This document shows, one piece after another, positions 11,271-26,200 of a DNA stretch of 64,000 nucleotides. The stretch is from Penelope pileata. Taxonomy: Eukaryota; Chordata; Aves; Galliformes; Cracidae. Position 1 is the stretch's first letter, and each line of letters starts with the position of its first letter. Both the position numbers and the translations under genes were made by a program. The notes below the pieces were generated by a model. It was not told the origin of the DNA and made no database searches. It was given only the letters and a program-made list of their open reading frames with translations. The stretch is from NCBI GenBank assembly GCA_013396635.1, contig WBMW01005913.1:63785-127784 (forward strand), in the 5' to 3' direction.

Positions 11271-14200
11271 TCACTTTGGTACCTGAATTTTAAAGGGGTT
11301 TTTACAAATTACCAATAACCAACAAAAAATGTCTTTCAAATGACGTCATGCCCAGAATAAACCTGTGGAATGCCGTGGCTTGCACTGGTTTCTGTAAATT
11401 GCAAGTGAATATGGTCCAATTAAAGATCTTTTCATCATAAACAATGTACTGAGAGCTCCTTCTCTATAGAGTGTCATCTCCACAGGCCTCAAGGAATTAA
11501 TAAGAACAGAAGAAACTAACACTGTCAGTGAAAACAGTGACCTTAAGAGAAAGTCTGCAAAGAGCAAACCACAGAAGTGTAACCCCTCCTCTTCACTTTC
11601 TGAGTATTAAATTAATGGATTTTCAGCCTGTACATAGGCCACATAAGGTCAAGGTAAACAGATCTGGAGATGGCAAAGGGAAATAAAAGAAACATAGTCT
11701 GCAGTTAAATAATTGCTCTGAGTGCTAAGGGGAGTTTCAGCTACGTGAGACCACAGCTGGAAATGCTGGAAGTACAGCAGTTTGACAGAGATTCTGTGTT
11801 TTGTGTTCTTGCTGAGGTAAATAAAAGAAATGGGATTGATTTTGCTTATACTATATGCATTTTTGCAGTACAATGTTAGCATTGACATGTTTCTAAAACT
11901 CACCTAAGACTGCTGACCTTTCTTTACAATGATCTGAATCAGCCCAGTGGGTTAGGATGTTTCTTTCTTTCTTTCATTGTTTCTTTAACATGCGCTATGG
12001 GGATTCCTGCAATGAGTGATTATTTCTAGCTGTGTTAATAAATTTTCTGAGAAGATGATGAGGAGTTGTTTGGATATTGTTTTTCAACTGGCTAAAATCA
12101 ATCTCCATTTCTGAATTCGAAAAGGAAGTGTCTTGTATCGATTTCAGATTTACAGTTTGCAAAGCACTGGCAAATACAGTGCTGGAACAAATCTTTACAG
12201 AGGGTGGAGGGGAAGCAGCCCTGAAACATTTCAGTGATTCAGATATTTTTCAGAGTCTCTTCCTTAAAAGAAGCTTTGAAATGAAAATGCTTCCCTTTTT
12301 AAAAAGGAGGATTTGATGTTATATTTGGTTTTAAACTTATCCTTGTCTGTTCCCACATAATGTAATTGAAGAAGCAAACTAAAACGGAATGACTTTTCTT
12401 TCTTTTTTCTTTTTTTCTATAAATGCTACTAGGAAATGTTGCTCATTAATTAGAAATGTGAAGAAAGAGTTTTGCATAACAGAAAGACAGAAATACAAAA
12501 TAATTCCTTATTAAAAAAATACCCAAACTTGCATAGGCATCTATTTACTGTAGAAGGGACTATCAGCTCTAGAGATCCAGAATTTTAATAGGAATTACTG
12601 TGGCTTCTTTTTCCATGCAATGTATATCAAAACAGACTGTTGAAAGCAATTATTTAGCCCAGAGGCATTTGTCTCTCAGCCCAGTGAACCTCTACAGTCT
12701 TAATTTTCTGACCTAAATTACAGATGTGGATTATGGGCCTGGTGCAGTGGATCTGATCATTTTGAGAACAATTCAAATTTGTTGCAAAGAGAAAATGGCT
12801 GTATTTGCAATTACCTTTGTTTGGGTGAGGACAGAAAGGTGTCTCACCAAGATAAAATTGTTGGATAAACGCAGTGGGGGGATTCACCTATTGGCAGATA
12901 AAGGCATAACATTATCCAAACACAGTGATAGCAAGAATCTTCCTCACCAATATTTAAGTGAACATTTGCCTGGATCCCAAGAGAAAATGGCAGTAGGTAA
13001 ACCCCATTAATCCCACGAGGAGATACACCTCTTAGCAAGAAAAATGCTTCAGAGTTTCATTTAGCCTCAGGAGTGTTACACCAGAAAAAGCAAAGACTTG
13101 GGCATCTGATTTAAATATTCACATCCTCAAAGCCGTGCAGCACTTCTGCACAACCCAGATGGGAGAATCTGTGTGCCATGTTTCCAGCACTGTGGTTCCC
13201 TCAGAAGTTAAATATGTTATGTATACAGTCTGTTCCTACCTCGTACCTAGCTAAGTTACATTGAGATTTTTGTTTTAAGCAAATATCTGCTTTTAGATCT
13301 GTTCATTATTCAATGAATCTGATTCCACGTACAAGATACTTTCCCTGTTAAGCAGAATTCAAAAACTTGTTCAAGTTATCTTCTGTTTGTGAATTTTTGA
13401 ACTCACCTCTCACAGGGATGCTTCAGTTAGATACAGGATGTTATAGGATGAGACCATTTAAATCTTTTCTATTGCAAAACAAACAGCTTTACAAAATAAT
13501 TAGAAAAATATAATAACTTCATGACTAGACACTTGTGTAGCCTGGGGAAGGGAAAGAAGTCTCTGTTTTTTGTTTAAACTCTTGCAAATACTTAACATTA
13601 AATATCCTACCAATAAATGGATTTCCTTAAACCTGGATGAATTCTAGCCTCAAAGCTGTGGAGAGACTCAGTGAATGCGTAAATATTCAGTGCAAAGAGC
13701 AATATTTTCAACAGGAGGAATCCAGAGAACCTCTTCTCATCAGATGTTGCTAAAAATATAACCAGTTTGTGAATCCAAAGCAACAGGAATTTCATAAATG
13801 TAAATGGAGCCCCCAGGTCACTTAGCATAGTCATGGCATCTATCTGCAGAAGCGAAATGGCATTTGGGATGCTGGGTAAAACGCTGCTGGACAAAGTGAA
13901 GAGTCAGGTGATGCTGAGGCCAAAGTTGGTAGTTCTTCCAGGGCTATGTTGGCGTCTCTTCCCCGTGAACTGCTTCCAGTTCTTGATATATGACCTGTAG
14001 CTCTCAGTCAAATAAAGATTTTAATACACTTTTAAAGGCATCAGTATTGGCTGTTTCTGTCGCAGAATCTGAAAATAATATCATCTTGATAGGAAAATAT
14101 GGGTCTGGAATGTCTTCTAAGGAGGTAAAAATTGAATTTGGACCTTCCATATGTTGATCCAAGGAGTAGGTTATTAAGAATTACAGATCTTCTGACAGTA

Positions 14201-17200
14201 ACAACTGTGACAATGTATGAGAATTAGGACAGGCACGGGTGCCCAGGTTCAGGACAGAGTTCATATCTGTGAGTATAGAGACGGTGGAAGTGCTTCCCTG
14301 CAGTAAACAGGTGCATGAAACCCAGCTCCTCAAAGGGATCTTAGAGGCAGGTGGGCAAACAAACAACCACCAGAAGCTGTGTTTGAGCCCCTAGCAGAAC
14401 TCAGGCTGGAAGTATTCCTGCTAGCAGTAGTTCACGTGCCTCTATTCTTTACCTGTTGTAGGTTCCACACTAGGATTAGGGCTCTGGGGCCACGCGTAAA
14501 GCCGGTCACTTAAAAGACACATGTTGCAACACACGCCTTTTTGTGAAGCTAATCCCCAGCGTGTAGCAGCTGGGCCCTCTGCTCCCTCTCACACTGCTGT
14601 TCTGTTACATCTGTGCATTACAGCTGAAAAGAATTGGTGATTCTCAGGCAGAGTGGTGGGCTAAGAGAGGGCAGGAAGGCTGGAGGAAGTTCCATGAAGG
14701 ATTTAGCAATATTCTACTGAAAAAAAAAAAAAAGAGAAATGGTGATTGTACATGAAAAAGCAGTGAAGGAAAGAAATCCCCACAAAAGTAGAGAGAGCAA
14801 TCCCGTTTCATAAAACATTTTGCCTTGAAGGGAAGAAGAGTGGGAGAGAGGGAAACAATTATGGCATAAAAGGGCCTTTAATTTTGTTTTCATTTATATC
14901 ATTACTTGCTAGAAATCTTTCTGGCAAGAGGAGTAAATTGGGAAGCTAAGAAGTGAAGAGCCAGTTGGAAAGGAAATAGTGAAAGGATTAAGGCAGTAGG
15001 AGAAACCCAGAAAGGAAATAAAAGATGAAACCCAAGGGCAAAAGGGCCTTTTGCTCTAGATTAATTGCAGAAAGACTTCTCATGTGTCAGAGGAGAGCCT
15101 TTTCACTTCAGTCAGACCACTCCTGCCAGATCTCCTGTTGCAGCTATAACCCCCTCAGCTCTCTTATGCTCACGCATCCACATCCACACGCACAACCATC
15201 AAGGACATCTGCATTCATCATTCTTCCCTCCCCTGAGAAAACAGTGTCTGAATCTCATATATCTGCTGATAGGATGATAGCGGGGAGTGGGGGGCTGGGG
15301 ATGTTGCTATATCTACATCCACAGGTACCTCAAAAAGTGGCAGGATTACATATGATAGCAAATATCCCAGGTGTCAGGTGCATTTGTTGGAGCCAAGTAT
15401 TCTACAGGAGTTCAAACTATGCTTTTCCAGACACTCAGTGCTGCTTAGACCATCTGAAAATGCAGTGAGGAAGAACTGGATATGTTTAATAGGCAAAAGT
15501 GCAAAGAAACCAGATGCAGTTTCACTGAAGCTGGGTAAACTTTTCCTTCGGGGAGTCTCTACATCCTTTCACTTGTGTTATGCAGCAGAGCATTGCTAAC
15601 TTGCTTTAGTTGCTGGAACAGATGTTTCCTTTTACATGTGTATCTCCAGTGATTCTTCAGTCTGATATGTAGCTGCATAAGCAGGACCTCCTGGAGTCTA
15701 CGCCATGGAGCTGACTCAGCTTACGGACAAATACTTTTCCTTCATCACTAACCCTGAAAAGTCAGACTGCGATCCTAAGGCATTCAGCAAGATTCTTGAG
15801 TTATGCCCCAAAAGACAGATTCCACAGGCTAGATCTGCTCTTCAGCAACCCTGTGCAACTGCTCTTTTCTGTAATTCTGCTGTCTCTTACAGCCACATCA
15901 TCCCTGCAAAATTTTTCAGGTGTCACTGCAGTCAGAATTTGGTCTTCCAGTTATGACTTAGTTAACAGCGTTTCATCCACTTTCATGAATATTTCATTGT
16001 TCTGCCACTAGTCTCTACCTTATCTAATCACCCAGTGGGGCTGCTACCTGACTGACAAAAATGCAGATTTGAAAGTATAAACCGTGGTGAGGCAATCCAG
16101 TTATTAAAGACATGCCAAACTGCCTGCGGTATCAGATGTTATCAGAGCTTTTCCATGGGTTCACAGCCTTACATGCATATTTCTGTGAGCTGGATATTAG
16201 TGGCAGCCTTCTGCATCTGTCAGATGCTAATTTGGAAACCAAAAAGAGATTGTAGCTCCTGTCTTAAAGGCTGTAGGAAGCTGGCGTGGTTTCAGCTAGC
16301 AGTCTTCTTACCACGAAACTCTGTTGGTGGAAGGTGGTAGGAGCAGGGTCCTGATTCACTGGGGACTGAGCTCTGCCTCAGCCCATTTCTATTCTCTCCA
16401 TTTGTCCATATTCATCCTTATATGACCAAGAGGCAGTGAAATGTTGGTGTGGCCTTTAGAAAAGACAGAGGTCACTACTCTGGATAAAATCAATAATGAG
16501 TCCAGGATGCTTTTCATCTTTAGGTTTCCAAGCGTTTCACAGAGGTATTGCTGTTCCAAGCACAGAGCTACTGGGAGGAATCGAGCCTTTTCACAGACAT
16601 ATTTCACATGGATCTTTCTTAGCAGAACTCCTCTGCACACGGCGTCTGTTTGAGATTTACATGTGAAGTGCAACCAGAAGGGGCGGCGGCTGCTGGTTGC
16701 AGTTTACCAATCCAGCGCGTGCTGCCTTTGCACTTTGCAGCCCGTGGTTTGAGCTGCAGACGCGCAGCTTACCCCTAATTACCACAATTTCCTGTTGCAC
16801 TCATTTGAAAAGACAGTGTTCCTGAGGAAGTTATGAAGACGGCATGTAAGTTGCTGCCTTAATTTCTGCGTGTGTGATTAAGAATGCTGTCTTATTTATG
16901 CTAGTTGCAGCTTGCTTACAGTGCTTCTCAGACCGTGGTGCCTTTTGGAGGGACGAGAAGGCTCGTGCTTCCATGGAACATGGGCAGGTTGGGGTACTCA
17001 GCAGTCCTATCAGCGTGTTGCTCAGAAACAGCTGCGGAAGGTCAAGGCAACACTTTCATTTGCTGGTGCTGGAACTGGGAGGAAAGTAGCTTAAATATTT
17101 GGTCACAAGATGCTGCTGCAGCTGAGATGTCAGATAACAAAACACACATTAGTAAATCTACTGTATGACTGTGAATGTTCCTTAAAGGCAGTAACTGAGA

Positions 17201-20200
17201 AAAGCATTTTATATGCTCAAACCAGCATGCATTTTAAATTACTGAGCTATTTATGCCCTCAGACGGACTCCCCCAACAGTTGTAGAGTGCAAGAAGCGGA
17301 TCTCCGTTCCTGTTCGCAGACAAAGTTTTTCAGTAGAAAGGATATTTGTACCTTTTTGCTAACAGTCATGGCTTCCTGCCTTTGTTAGGGGAAACACAGT
17401 GGAGGGAAGCAGCGAGCTTGCTGTCTGTGTGATGCACAGATAACCTGCCCTGGGCGCACAGAGCTACCACACCGCTTTGGCGCAGATAGGACCGGTTCAA
17501 CTTTGCCTGAGTGTTTGTCACGACAGCAATTGCCCTGTTAGCTGGAGCTCAAATGTGTACAAAGAACTAAATATAACTCTCAAATAAGGGGATTATCTGG
17601 AGAGAATATTAGGTGCTGTATTTTTTTCTGGGCATACAATGTGTGTGAGGAAATGTTGTGGGAAACTCTGGGTTGCTAGGCAGTTGTTTGCTGGTAATAC
17701 GGGAACTTAGCCAAAGCAGAGCAAGTCTTCTTAAAGACTGTTCTTTTCAGGCCACATAACAGCAGAGAGCCTCAGTAGCTTCTTTGCAGTCAGTTTTCTT
17801 CCGTGTCTGAACGTTTTGGAAACCATTGCTGCCACATACCACTGCTCCTTGCAGCCAATAAATCACGCCTGCTACTCGCTTGCCTCCACTCATCTAAAAA
17901 GTTTTCATTATTTTAACACACCTCTGGTCTTCAGTCAGTTTTTACATTTTAGTTTACTCATGCAAAACTTCCATTATCACCTCTGGAAAGAGACAGACTG
18001 AGAAAATGCAAGATGGCTGCTAAGCTGAAAAGCAGAAAATACAAACAAATGTCAAAATTATCACAGTTTAGTGTGTGAAGACAATAATAGAGAAATCAAT
18101 TTATTTAGCTGTAGGCTCATCAGTGACTCTTCCGGTTTCTTTGTCTGCATTGTCATTTTAAAAATTAATTCTGCCTAAAGTTAAGCAAACTAGAATACTC
18201 CCCTGTACAGTTACGCTAACTTAAAACATCATTAACTGGATGTGAAGTGGCATATGAAGGCCCAAAAAGATTCCTGTAGTTTATATGAAGAACCACAGAA
18301 TCCAGAGTCTTATGAAGTAATAGGGACTAATTTCCATTTCTGAGTTAAAGTGGAGAGAAAAGCGTAGCCCTCGGGCATTACTCTGCATGTCAGTGATCCG
18401 TGCAAGGCAATCTTAGGTACTTCAGTTACAGGATTAGAAATTCAACTCCAGACAGTGGGAAGCCAGAGAGCTGCTCTCCAGGAGTCACTGAGACCATACC
18501 AGGACTCTGACTCTGATTTAAAGAAGAGAGAGGGTATTTCTCAATCCCTTTCAATCCCAGTTTGTTTCCATTGACTCCCACGAGGCTGAAAAAGGGTTGG
18601 TGTCAGAGAAACTGCCATTGGAAGAGGCACTGATGGGCATCACCACTGGCACTGCCAGCAGGGGCTAAAGGCCAGACAAGTATGGAGAACAGGATCTTGC
18701 ATTCTGAATCACCTTCCTGGCGTCTGGCGACAAATTTTAATTTAAAGGATTATTGTAGTTCAGTCTTGGTGGTGCCAACCCAAATCTCTGTCAGTGCCAA
18801 GCCTGACTATGGTGGGAATGGTTTGCCATCGGTGCTCAGGAGGAGGACGCGTTTCATGTAAAGGGGAGCTCCCATTCCTGCTGCCTGTAATGCACAGGCT
18901 CTTTGGTTGCTTGAGAAACCAGAAGCTGGGTGTCATCTTTCACAGTTATTGGAAGTGCCTGCCTTCATCTGTTCTGAGATATTTGTGTTCATATTTCTCA
19001 AGGTGTGGATAGAACATTATGGCCTCTTTTTGACTCATATTTGTTAGTTTCAGTTTTAGTTTGCCTGTTAGCTGAACAGTATACCTTATTTTCTTCATGC
19101 ACAAATTCGATGTCTTTCTTACCACACTTCATAAATAAGTCAATGTAGAGAATTGTATTACAGAAGCTCTACTAAATGATAAATAATGCATTTGGTTAGC
19201 CATACGATGCTGTGCTTGTCTGTCTGCCCAGTGCTCATCTAATTCACAAAATGTTTTTTTAATGATAGGCTGTGTAAGTTAGGATTAGATGTTTTTTGTT
19301 GTATGTTTCATAAAATTCATGTGTATTCTGAACTATATGTTTCTACAAAGTGTCTATACAGAGAAACATTATATAGAGCAAAAGTCTTTTTTTCTTTCTT
19401 GTTTAATGTCTATGAGTTTTGGTTTTTTATTGTTAATTTTTGTTATCGTTTAATGAAGTTTGGAGTAAATAAGCAGAGTGCTCTCCTGAACCCAGGTGAC
19501 TCTGTCACATGCCAATTCTCTTTTTAAAGATCCTCAGAAGGTATTAGGGGAGCTCAGGGGCTATCTTTCCTGCAACCATCATGTACTTCACGTGTATGAA
19601 ATCCCTTTACATTGTCTGGATGCTTCAGGAAATCAAATGGTTCTGTTATGAGGGCCAAGGTCTGGAGAACAGTTTTCAAGAAATGTTTATGTATTGACTG
19701 GTGGATATAATAGCCACACTGCTGATAGCCTACAGGAGAGGTTCTCGGGAGTAAGTGCAGATGTGGAGCCAGAAACCAAGAAGTGAAGGATTGTTGCTCT
19801 TCACAAGCTTCTCCTACAGCATCTATATGTATATTGTAATGTTCCAGTTAAGTAGAAAATTGACATAAGATATTCCAGCAATTATTGGCACTATCAAGAT
19901 TGATTCTTCTCTGAAAACTTACTTGCTCATTGTTTACCTCAGTGACAAACCTTCCAGCAAATCTTCTGTTGTTTCATAACCTCATGAGAAGTGAAGGCAA
20001 GTCAAAATACTGACAGATGACAGAAAGACATCTAATAACACTGAACTGTGAAAAGAAGCTTTTGGGATCAGTCCAGAACAAAGTGCTGAGGAATATCTAC
20101 AGGCAATTAAATCAATCCTGGAAAGTTCTGCCTTTGAAAGTTCTTCCTGGCTAGGAAGGTGGCTAAGATATCCTTGATAGTAGAAGATATCCTGGCCTGT

Positions 20201-23200
20201 GAAAAGGCTGAGGCAGTGTGACACTGAAGGGGCAGATGCGCTGTGAGTGGGGAAACTGCCAAAAATGTTGCAGAAAACTTGAGCAAACAGCTAAAGTGGA
20301 AACAAGCCAATCTGCCAAGAACTTCAAAATTGCAGAATTACCTTTGGGTATTCAAGCTGAGAGAAGTATTCAAAATAATTATAAGGACTACAGTATTCAA
20401 AAAATAATAAAGACTAAGATTTCAGGCAGGCTTGAGATCACCAGTGCTGAGTCTTTGATGGTATCAGGAAAGCATTCCAAATATTCAAAATTCATCCATT
20501 ATTCAAAATATAGACCTTTACATGCATGACAATGATGAGGATTGCAGAGTACTGGAGGAAGAGTACTGGCCAGAAGTCTCAGGAAAACAAGGTCTAGAGT
20601 GGCTCTGAGCAAGATGATCCATAGCAGGAGGAGCTGGTCTGTTCAGGAAGCCACATGTGCCACACAATACATGGGAAAAAAAAAAAGGGTTCTTAAATAA
20701 AGAATGAGGAAAGTCAATTCTGCAGATAGTGTCTAAGAAAGGTGAGCTGCTAAGCTGCATGTCACCATAAGATGGCTGAGCAGTGGCATTAAGTCCTTCT
20801 CAGAAAATTCTTAGCACAAAGACTATCTGCAAAACAGGCTGCTGCTCATTGTCTGGAACTGACAGGACTTGAAAGCTGTTTGGTCTGCTTTAGTAAAGCA
20901 CTTCACTTGTGAGTTCACAAAGCCTTGTTCTGGAAGCACTGGAGGTAGGCAAGGTTGGCTACCAGAAATTTCTCAGGTGCGATGAGGTCGGCGGTCTCTA
21001 CGAACAGCACAGGCTAGGCTACCAGTGAAAACTGGCAATAGACAGGATATCTGGTAGCTCCCAGTGCTTTCCTAGCCTTCCTAGAGAAACTCATAAATGG
21101 AGTTACAACGGCAGGAAGGGTCACTTGTGCAAAAACAGAGAATCTAGATTGGAAGAGGAAAGCTAACAGCTTCTTCAGGCTGGTGCGTTGCTTGTCTTGT
21201 TTGTCAGTGTGTACAAAGTGGCCTTCTGCAAAGGAGAAGAAGAAAATTACATGGATATTAATAGTGGCAGGGCTGATGGGCGTCATTTTCCATATTATGG
21301 GAGCTTCATCACACAGGATAGCAATTGTTTAAGGAAACCGTGAGGAACTGTGCAGCAGAAGTGGTCTTGTCTTATGCAAGGCCTGTGCAGAGAGAGATAC
21401 TAATAATTTTTAACGTGTGATTTACAAGTCCCTTAGGAATGTATGGACCACTTAGTCTGTGAAGAGCTATGCAGAAAAGCAAGTTTTGCTGTCAGTGAAC
21501 TGCTTAACTTTTGTGAGCGTAGCTGAGAGGGCAAACAAGAGGATTAAAGAAAAAGACAAAAAGCATGTCATATATTGCAATTTAAATATTATATAAATGA
21601 CAGGACTGGGTCTGTTAAATTCTTCATTAAATTCTCTCTGGTACTGTAGCTGTAGTTGATCTGATAAAATAGACCTATCATTTGTTTTGAATCTAAAATG
21701 TTGCTACCAAAATTTTTAAAGAGAAGATATTTCCCATTACTTAAATTGGGGCTGGACTATGCAGAGTCTTCATCATCCTCTCAGTCACTTCAGGCATTGG
21801 TTGTGCCTCCATCTCTTTTTGAACAGTCTGCCAGGAGGCAGAGGATTGTATCTGAAGATGATTGCATCTACTGCTGACCTTGAAGGAAATACGATAGCAT
21901 TATCTTTAAAGTATTGATGGGCTGTGTGGCCTGAAGGCATTTGTTAAAAGATTCCTCTGCCTTGCTCAGTTAATTTGTATTGCTTAGAGTCTTCACAATT
22001 TAGTTTTTCCAACTGTTCTCCTTAGAATTATGGGCAACACAGTGATGTCACCCCGTAAGTATTGAAATAGTTTGTGCAGTGATGTCTTGTGAGGATCAAG
22101 GATATAAACTACCGAAATCTGAGTAGCTCTCAAACAAGCCAAAGTCTTTTCTCAGAGTTTCTTAAAAGCATGTCAGTGAGGTATCTGTAAAGGATATTGA
22201 TAGGAGGAATGTGTACTGAAGTGAAATGCACAGGGGACAAATGTTTGTAAGGCAAAGATCTCAGTTAAAACTGTAAGTAATAAGTAGATATAACTGCCTC
22301 CCTTTTATGTCCTTCCCCTTTTTAAACTCCTCCTCTAGCAAAGCTTTAGTTTTGCCCATTACCACATACATTCATAGCTGCTTCCTGGTTATGGGCCCAG
22401 TAACCATACTTTTCAAATGTTGGTTACATATTTCAGCTCTCATTTTCTCCTGTGCACATGCGTCTATCACAGAAATGCCATACCGCTGTATTCTGGTGAA
22501 TCCTCTGAGTAATAGGAGTTTCCCAAGGGGAAGGATGAAGTAAATGGCTCAGAGGACTGCTGTCTAAAGCTTGAAGTGACAATAAGAACTAAGGGACTGA
22601 TGCTATGAGGAAGTGAAGACATTTTAGAAAACGAAAAAACTGAACCTTAATTTCTGACTGCAGCCTTCAAGAAGTAATGATTTCCTTCCCTTATTCCTTC
22701 CAGCACATATGCACATCTTTCCCTCAAAATAACAAATTATGATGACTACAGTAGAGTGGGAGAGCCAAAGGACTTGCTAACATATATTCTACACATACCA
22801 GTGGTGACTATGTCATACAGAAAAAATGCATGGGATTTTTTTCCCATTTTTAATAGCAATAAACAACAGAGGTCAGGACGTTTCCTAAGGATTTATTGAC
22901 TGCTTAAGTTAATATCCTTCACCTTACTTATGAACCAGCATTTGCTCCTATCCCACTATTAATCTGCAGGAAATACCCTTCAGTTAGACACCATTTTGTA
23001 TATAACAGCAATGCGAATCAGTACAAATGATGTTTGAAGAGTGGGTAGAAACTGCCCTACACATAAAATGCATGCCATGTACGAGAATAAGGACACTGAA
23101 TACAACACTGTTCTCGTGGGATGCAATGCTGTTCTTCCTGGAACATTCAGGGAAACGGAGTGACCAGTTCTTTCCCTCTCCTACACAGCAGCCTCATTGC

Positions 23201-26200
23201 CCACAGCCTAGCTGGAGCAGGTACCATTACCTGAACAACAGTGCCTCAAGATGTTGTAGCATGGACATGGGGTCTTCTGTCTCACTGTTGACTTCTCCTG
23301 CATGTTTTATCCTTTTCTGATATCCAGTGTTACAATGCATTAGATAGGTGCGTCATCTTTGATGAGTGACATTTCTTCTTATTTGCACTTGCTCAGCCTC
23401 TGGATGAAATTATGCTCCCTTAATCTCTGAAAAAGTAGCGGCAGAGAGTAAATTCAGGGTAAGGATTGCCTCAGGAAAAGCACAGATGGAATTTGACAGA
23501 GAAGAACCATGGAAACTATATAAATAAAAGCAGAATTGTTTATAAATATTTTCCTTTTTGGGGGGTGTGTGGGTGTGAGCAATTGCATTATTTGAGTGCG
23601 CTTTTCTCTCAGGACATGTTTTCACCGTCGGCACTGCAGTGGGTTCCTAGGGAAGCAGGCAGCAGTAACACCATCACTGTGCGCCCACGGGCTGCCCCTG
23701 CAGGGAGAGCAGCGCTGCTGAGGTGCCTGCCAGCACCTGGGATAAACCTGCAGTGGGAGCCAAGACGTAAGCTGAGATGTGAGCTGAGCTCTGCCTCGCT
23801 CTGCTGAACAGCCCAGCTGGGGAGCTCAGGCAGCCCTTCTGCGAACGTGACTTCGCTCAGAGCAACCAAAACAGGCCTCTCACTGCTGCCAGCTACTTTG
23901 TAGTTATCCCCTCCTGTCGCTCAAGTGGTTGCAATTGGAGCTTTCAGCACATAATTCAAAGCTTGTGTGATGAGGAGGGTGCTACAGTTTCACATGACAG
24001 AATTTATTCTTGCTTGAATTTACAAAACAAAGCATTACAAGCAGTTAGACACGAAAACTTTCTGAAAAGAGCTTTGCTCTCAGACTGGGAGGTGGCTTTA
24101 TTCCTGTGGTTGCTTAAATCCTTTACAAGCATGTCCTTGGATTTTATATAAACTGCCTTGCGCTTTTCAGAATTATGCTGTCCATGTTCAGTAACTCAGC
24201 TTCCCAAAGTGCTGGGGGCAAAGCTGAGCCCTGGAGAGGACAGGAGGCAAGCAGGGTGTCCATGGCTGAGGGTGTGCAGGGTCAGGCAGCACGGCGTGGC
24301 AGGCCATGGCACAATGCAGCAGAGCAGAACGCCAGCATGGAGGTCACATAGCAACAGGAAGCTTCAGCAAAGGGAATTCTCCTCGGAGCCATCACCAAAA
24401 CAACACTGGCACTGTGAAGGTGAGCCAGAGGGTGAAGGGATGACTGCTGAAGAGGATGTAAAATAGAAAGAGGAGCAAGCTGAGAGTACACTGCAATTAT
24501 CTGGAGAAGGAAAGGACGCAGGGAAACAACAGTGAGGCTCATGAGAGAAAGTGAGCAGAAAAACTATGGGCAGAGTTAGTCTCCAAAAACATAAGATATG
24601 TGCCCAATGATAGGATGGTTGGTTGGTGTGTGAGTATTTCTTGCAGTTATTTCTGATAGTTTTTAATAGATATTTCTAAAAGCATAGCAGCATGATTTTA
24701 CTATATTACATTATTATTTAAATGGCTTTTGCGTTCTTTATCAGTACAGTATTAAAATAAGAATAGTAATACAAATTTATATCATTTGTTCTGGAAACGG
24801 ATTTCACATGTGTAGAAGAAACACTTCTCTGGTGAGTGATGTTGCTAGAGACGATGAGGATGAGCAATGCTACATTGGTATTCCTGTTAGAGCTGCATGG
24901 AGGGCCCCAGCTGCTAGGTTTTACAGATATGGAGTAGCAGAAGGCTTCTGCTTCGAAAAACTTGCAGGGCAAATAAACATGGCACAGCCTGGGAGATAAC
25001 TGTAGATAACTTCTCCTTCAATTCTCTGCTCTTTGATCTGAGAAGCAGTGCTGTGTCCCAAGGGCCACACGCACCATGGGGGCCCTGCAGTCTGGCAGTG
25101 GCGTTTGCAGGGAGGAGGACAGGCCACGGCCTGGGGCACCTCTCGTCCTCCTCCCACAGAGCCAGGAACAAGTGAGACGCCATGACTCGGGTGACAGGAA
25201 AACTGCATATCCTGAATTAAGAATGGTGACAGCAGAGAGTTCTGAAAGCTTGGAGCAGCATCCTGGCAGTGTTTTCCAGGACTGTCCTGCCTGGTTGCTC
25301 TGTTTGTATCTCCAGCCAGACCAAATGTCCACTCACATTTTCCTCAGTTTTAATGAATGATTTCCTGGAATTTTCTATTAATTACGTCAGGAGGAAGAGG
25401 CATTTGACAAGATTTGCATCAAAAATAATTAAGTTTGCTAAACTGGAAATCCCTTTATTTGTGTAACTGTGGCGATCATGGGGCAGTTCAGGGGGAAATC
25501 AGGAGGCACACAGAGACCGGGCTGCTGTGCTGGGGCCAGGGCAGTCCCTGGGCTGTGGTAAGGTCTGAAGAAGAGGGAAAGTGGGTGACCAAACCAGGGA
25601 GCTGGGCTTGACAGCAGAACCATAGGGCAGGACACCAAGATTTTGAGCAGAGAAAAGTGGAGTGGAGGGCCCAGCCCGGAGCACTGGTCCTCGTGTGGGT
25701 TACTGGGGTGCGGTGCCCTGCTCCCCTGTTCCCACCTCAGGCTGTTAGTGCTTACACTTCAAATTCTGCTGAAGCACAGGAGGAACAGTGTGCTGTGCCA
25801 ACTCAAGTAGTTTCTAGCTTAGCTTGTACATTGACACACAGAAAAAAGTGTGTTTAGCTGGGATGTGAATATCCAGTTTATTAGCTACTTTGTACTATGT
25901 TCCCTTAGTATTTTCTTAGTATACAGAGGTACAGTTCTTTCATGATATTCAAGGAGCATTTTGTGTTTTGGCTGAAGGAATCTGCCATTGGTGTTTCCTA
26001 AGCCCTGCTTGCTTCTTATACATCAGGGAGCTTTTGGCTCACACTGCTGGAAGTTGAGGAAGTAGCTGAAGCCAAGTGATGAGATGAGAGGCATCTTTCT
26101 TTGGTCCATTCTCTGTTCAGCCCAAACTCCTGTATTTGTGGGACGTGCAGAGTTATTTGTAAATCCAGGCAATGAGAAGTCAGGAGTGCTGCTGTGAGGG

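Noticed and set aside
15025..15468. Plus-strand open frame of 147 residues
   Set aside because: Roughly five frames of this length are expected by chance in a 64-kb window. No domain, no paired splice sites and no favourable context were seen.
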